A DNA stretch of 7,724 nucleotides. Source: Verrucomicrobiota bacterium (GTDB lineage Bacteria > Verrucomicrobiota > Kiritimatiellia > Kiritimatiellales > Tichowtungiaceae). The notes below the pieces were generated by a model. That model was not told where the DNA came from. It saw only the letters and a program-made list of their open reading frames with translations, and ran no database searches. Location: contig JAUXCB010000066.1 in the NCBI GenBank assembly GCA_030619095.1, positions 1-7,724 on the forward strand. The letters run 5' to 3'. Made by a program: the position numbers and the translations under genes. Shown here piece by piece: positions 5,094-7,724 of the stretch; position 1 is the stretch's first letter, and each line of letters begins with the position of its first letter.

Positions 5094-5888
5094 TTACGTT
5101 ACTGTTACAAACTCCACATCATATTTATCAAAATTGATCCAGTGAATACTCTTGAGGCAGCTTTTCCCAAGCAGGTTTGCCAGATGCTTTTGATAATCTG
5201 CTTTGTGTCGCACCGCTGTTACAAAAAATGCAGATGTATCATTCAGCATCCTGAATTTTTGATGGCCAATTACTTCACCTCGCACACAAATATCTATCGG
5301 CTTTTCGACGATACGTTCTCCGCCTAAAAAGTGAACGAGTGCATCCGCATACAACGATGCTTCAAGAAACGCGCCCCAATCCTCCAACAAATCTTCAAAA
5401 ATGGCCTTGAGTCGAATGCTCTCGTCATTGCGTTCCTGCCAATGGTCAAAATCCAATCGATACCGAAAACGCTCATTTTTATTCAATGATGTGGACACAA
5501 ACTCATGGGTCACGCGAGGTGTGCGGAAGTTCAGCAACTTCCCGTGTTGCAGACAGCAGAGAAACAAATAATTCAGCAATTGAAGCCGGTGCGAACCGTT
5601 AAACGCCTGCACGGTTTTCAGCTCATAAACCACGGAGCGATTCACCAGCAGATCCATGTAATAGGTCTTGCAAAAATCTTTATGGCTCACATGGATCGGA
5701 ACTTCGGTTTCTACAGATTCAAATCCCGCTATCCGGCAAAGCCGTGCCAATTCATTCCTATAGATATCCTCGTCATAAAATCGCCCCAAAGAGGTGTGTG
5801 CCGCAAAGGCTTGCTTCATGACTTTGTAATCGATCTCATGAAATTGCGTCTCCGAAACAGGTTCTAAATCTACAGTTTTGACTGGCAT
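5094..5888 (-). CDS. GxxExxY family protein, PD-(D/E)XK nuclease-like, long form
   Basis: This 264-residue protein belongs to the GxxExxY group, whose fold relates to PD-(D/E)XK nucleases; its biological role is not established. Residues 32-43 read TSLGRFYDEDIY, matching the LGxxxxExxY core with E40. YMDLLV (78-82) gives D79 and VYELKTV (87-93) gives E89 and K91, together a plausible E...D...ExK metal-binding set. QLLNYLFL and GKLLNF (103-121) match the conserved QLLNYL and LINF segments. The last 140 residues extend beyond the short form of the family and end HWINFDKYDVEFVTV, as in longer relatives I recall from PVC bacteria. The second glycine of the classic GxG core is F37 here, which I believe is usual in that long form. 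No signal peptide or membrane segment is visible. The start at 5888 has AAGGGG 5 bases upstream (5899-5894). It is co-oriented with both Hsp70 genes and enclosed by inverted repeats. It has no partner gene in the cassette. Confidence 0.88.
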   Translation of the reverse strand: MPVKTVDLEPVSETQFHEIDYKVMKQAFAAHTSLGRFYDEDIYRNELARLCRIAGFESVETEVPIHVSHKDFCKTYYMDLLVNRSVVYELKTVQAFNGSHRLQLLNYLFLCCLQHGKLLNFRTPRVTHEFVSTSLNKNERFRYRLDFDHWQERNDESIRLKAIFEDLLEDWGAFLEASLYADALVHFLGGERIVEKPIDICVRGEVIGHQKFRMLNDTSAFFVTAVRHKADYQKHLANLLGKSCLKSIHWINFDKYDVEFVTVT

Positions 5889-5893
5889 TTCAT

Positions 5894-5899
5894 CCCCTT
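5894..5899 (-). promoter_or_regulatory. Ribosome-binding site of the GxxExxY gene
   Basis: AAGGGG on the minus strand, 5 bases before the ATG at 5888. It lies inside the cassette, so the gene carries its own translation signal. This contrasts with the Hsp70 gene downstream, which has none. Confidence 0.65.
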
Positions 5900-5917
5900 C
5901 TCTTCCGATCCGAACCG

Positions 5918-5944
5918 ATTATTCTGCCGTCCATTATTCTGCAA
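5918..5944 (-). repeat. Right inverted repeat of the GxxExxY cassette
   Basis: Read on the minus strand it begins TTGCAGAATAATGG and ends ACGGCAGAATAAT. It is the inverted partner of 5062-5088, with the same two GCAGAAT words 15 bp apart (5942-5936 and 5927-5921). It lies 12 bp after the stop codon of the upstream Hsp70 gene. Confidence 0.85.
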
Positions 5945-5956
5945 ATATTATTTAGC

Positions 5957-7724
5957 TCAGTCTTCACGGACGCTGAACTCGAGCTTCCAGCGCTGGTCGC
6001 TCACGGTGCTGACGCACCACAGCTCGAAGATACCGAGTTCCGTGATGTGCGATACAAAACGGACCGGAATGTAACCGTCTTCGAGGCCTTCGGCGGCCGG
6101 CAGTTCGGCTTCGAGCGAATCGGACTCCTGCAGCTCCTCCTCCGTCCAGCGGGTGAGCGTATCGCCGGGAACGTCCTGCTTGCGGATCGCCGAGCTGAAG
6201 ACGCGGAAGTGGGCTTTCTCACCGGTGACCAGTCCAAACTCTTCGCCCGGAACTTCAGCCTCGGAGCCCTCTTCCATGCCGAGCGGCACAACGCAGAAGG
6301 CGTTGAGCGGACGCGGCGCGCCCGGAATGGCCAGACCGGATGTTTCGATGCCGAGGTAGTAGGAACGGGCCGTTCCACCGCGGATACGAATGCCGCCGCT
6401 GTGCTTGGCCGCACCGTAGTAGGCCGCGCCGCGCGCAACAGCGTGATCGAGGTCCTCGGTGCCAACCAGCGATTTCGGGCTTTCGCCTTCGAACCAGGTG
6501 CCCATCAGATCCATCAGGCGATCCTTGAAAAGTCCGGCCTTGAACACGCCGCCATTAAACAGGACGTGGGTCGGGCGAACAGATTCCTTGCCCTTGGCAT
6601 GCATGCCGAGGAAGCCGGCCAGATGGCGGGTAACTGCCGTGTCGTTCTCGTAGGGCAGGCCCAATTCACGGAAACCGGAACGGGGATCGCGCTTGGCGCG
6701 ATCCTTGAGGCCGCACTCGGCAAAGAACCCTTCGAGCAGCGCGTCGGCAATCTGCTTGCGATTCAGTTCCACGGAGATGTTTTTACCGACGACGCTTTTG
6801 CCGCGTCCGAGAACCGTAATGGGATGGACTTCCGGACCGTCGGGGCTCAGCAGTGCCTCCTTGGCCTTGCGGCAGGAGTGCCATAGCGCGACAGACTGCC
6901 AGGCATCGACTTCGACGCCCTGTTCGGCAAACGCCTGCTGGGCGGCATGGGCAATGAGCAGGTCCATGTTGTCGCCGCCCACCAGGATGTGGTTTCCGAC
7001 CGCGACACGGCGCAGGACCAGATCGCCCTCTTCTTCTTCCACACGGACGAGAGTGAAGTCGGTGGTTCCTCCGCCGACATCGCATACAAGCAGCGTATCG
7101 TCTTTATCTAAATGCTTGCGCCAGTTCTCGCCGATCTCCGACAGCCAGGAGTAGACGGCTGCCTGCGGTTCTTCGAGCATAATGTAGTGCTCGGGGAATC
7201 CGGCGGAGAGCGCGGCGGAGCGGGTCAGGTCGCGGGCACTGGCATCGAACGATGCCGGCACGGTCAACACCACCTGCTGTTCGGCGAATGGCGCATCGGG
7301 GAAACCCTGATTCCATGCGGACACCAGATGATCGAGATAACGACGGGATGCGTCGATGGGCGAGAGCTTGGTCACATCATCCGGCGAATTCCACGGCAGG
7401 ATCGGTTCGTTACGGTCCACGCGGCTGTGACAGAGCCAGGACTTGGCGGTCGCGACCGTGCGTCCCGGCGCTTCAGCGGAGCGGCGGCGGGCCCACTCAC
7501 CGACCGCGCAGTCACTGCCCTTTGTTCCGGGCAGATCCATGCTGCCGCTCTTGCGTTCGTCGTCGGTTCCCAGATAAATAAATGATGGCAGGGTGGTTCG
7601 GCTCTCGACGGTTGCGTTGTCGACCAGCTGCGGGACGGCCAGACATTCGACCGGCGCGTCGTCCTGTTCAAGATTGCGATAGGCCAACACGGAGTTGGTT
7701 GTGCCTAAATCGATACCAATTGCG
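5957..7724 (-). CDS. Hsp70 (DnaK)-family protein, short paralogue (5' end outside window)
   Basis: 588 residues are visible; the frame is still open at the window edge, where it reads AIGIDLGTTNSVLAY, the first phosphate loop. Only a few N-terminal residues should therefore be missing. Starting at the GTG at 7690 would cut off this loop and is wrong. Counting from the first visible residue, AKSWLCHSRVDR lies near 93-104, VLTVPASFD near 152-160, EEPQAAVYSW near 184-193, CDVGGGTTDFT near 214-224, and HVLFNGGVFKAGLFKDRL further on. These match the long Hsp70 gene motif for motif, including the WLCHSxVDR segment absent from DnaK. The protein ends ITELGIFELWC...WKLEFSVRED, just where its neighbour begins its extra C-terminal region, so it has neither a DnaK-style lid nor the DUF3731-like part. 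The pair most likely arose by duplication and probably act together. From memory, such pairs also occur side by side in proteobacteria. Client and pathway are unknown. Confidence 0.92.
   Translation of the reverse strand, partial: AIGIDLGTTNSVLAYRNLEQDDAPVECLAVPQLVDNATVESRTTLPSFIYLGTDDERKSGSMDLPGTKGSDCAVGEWARRRSAEAPGRTVATAKSWLCHSRVDRNEPILPWNSPDDVTKLSPIDASRRYLDHLVSAWNQGFPDAPFAEQQVVLTVPASFDASARDLTRSAALSAGFPEHYIMLEEPQAAVYSWLSEIGENWRKHLDKDDTLLVCDVGGGTTDFTLVRVEEEEGDLVLRRVAVGNHILVGGDNMDLLIAHAAQQAFAEQGVEVDAWQSVALWHSCRKAKEALLSPDGPEVHPITVLGRGKSVVGKNISVELNRKQIADALLEGFFAECGLKDRAKRDPRSGFRELGLPYENDTAVTRHLAGFLGMHAKGKESVRPTHVLFNGGVFKAGLFKDRLMDLMGTWFEGESPKSLVGTEDLDHAVARGAAYYGAAKHSGGIRIRGGTARSYYLGIETSGLAIPGAPRPLNAFCVVPLGMEEGSEAEVPGEEFGLVTGEKAHFRVFSSAIRKQDVPGDTLTRWTEEELQESDSLEAELPAAEGLEDGYIPVRFVSHITELGIFELWCVSTVSDQRWKLEFSVRED

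Larger units (their letters stand above)
5062..5944 (-). mobile_element. GxxExxY cassette bounded by 27-bp inverted repeats
   Basis: An 883-bp unit made of one gene and two inverted repeats, lying in the space between two Hsp70-like genes. Only 3 bp separate the stop codon from the left repeat, and 29 bp containing a ribosome-binding site separate the start from the right repeat. Two hand-counted lines inside the gene give about 45-48% GC, against about 67% in one line of the neighbouring Hsp70 gene, which suggests foreign origin. It contains no transposase, and I see no target-site duplication outside the repeats. It could be moved in trans or through the nuclease-like protein itself. That it is mobile at all is inference from the structure. 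Confidence 0.6.

Noticed and set aside
2966..5137. A 723-codon open frame on the plus strand, antisense to the long Hsp70 gene
   Set aside because: It mirrors a high-GC gene with full family motifs, has no family pattern of its own, and is a typical shadow frame.
5057..5950. Target-site duplication around the GxxExxY cassette
   Set aside because: The bases outside the left repeat (GCAGTTTC) and the right repeat (ATATTATT) do not match at any length I could align.
6047..6886. A 279-codon plus-strand frame antisense to the short Hsp70 gene
   Set aside because: Same reason: the minus strand carries clear Hsp70 motifs throughout this stretch.
7688..7690. GTG at 7690 as the start of the short Hsp70 gene
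   Set aside because: The frame stays open to the window edge and encodes IGIDLGTTNS upstream of it, the essential first phosphate loop.

Overview
The window is bacterial and every gene I accept lies on the minus strand. From high to low coordinates the order is: a 5'-truncated Hsp70-family gene (5957-7724), a small PD-(D/E)XK-type GxxExxY gene (5094-5888) inside a cassette with inverted-repeat ends (5062-5944), a second and longer Hsp70-family gene (2171-5020), a repeat-rich gap (1480-2170), trpA (673-1479), a second repeat-rich gap (348-672), and the N-terminal part of a mannose-1-phosphate guanylyltransferase gene (1-347). The long GxxExxY form, the pair of DnaK-like proteins with a WLCHSxVDR motif, and intergenic DNA crowded with small palindromes suggest the PVC superphylum, perhaps Kiritimatiellota or Verrucomicrobiota. 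That is an impression from memory, not a measurement. There is no rRNA, tRNA, CRISPR array or transposase gene in the window.

The two Hsp70-like genes share the same architecture and motif wording up to about residue 608 of the longer protein. The short one stops there. The long one carries about 340 more residues (DUF3731-like). They were probably neighbours in one operon. They are now separated by the GxxExxY cassette, which sits a few bases after the stop codon of the upstream Hsp70 gene and about 40 bp before the start of the downstream one, breaking neither reading frame.

The cassette is the most interesting object here. One gene, with its own Shine-Dalgarno sequence, is held between two 27-bp inverted repeats (two mismatches). 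Each repeat contains two GCAGAAT words 15 bp apart. The stop codon lies 3 bp from one repeat. It has no transposase, no visible target-site duplication, and a lower GC content than the flanking Hsp70 genes. It looks like a minimal mobile unit, either built around the nuclease-like protein or moved in trans.

The two gaps around trpA hold several families of short repeats: (i) palindromes of the form TTTCCAA-N3-TTGGAAA, about eight copies in various states of decay; (ii) two GTAG-headed stem-loops in inverted orientation, resembling a REP/BIME pair; (iii) a 32-bp perfect palindrome downstream of the long Hsp70 gene; (iv) CAGGAT repeats next to a GTAG-type hairpin. Between 1592 and 1980 there are also short reading frames that look like gene debris, one of them reminiscent of the start of a type I restriction specificity subunit. 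The trpA and manC genes are ordinary housekeeping genes (tryptophan synthesis and GDP-mannose supply) with no visible functional link to the Hsp70 pair.
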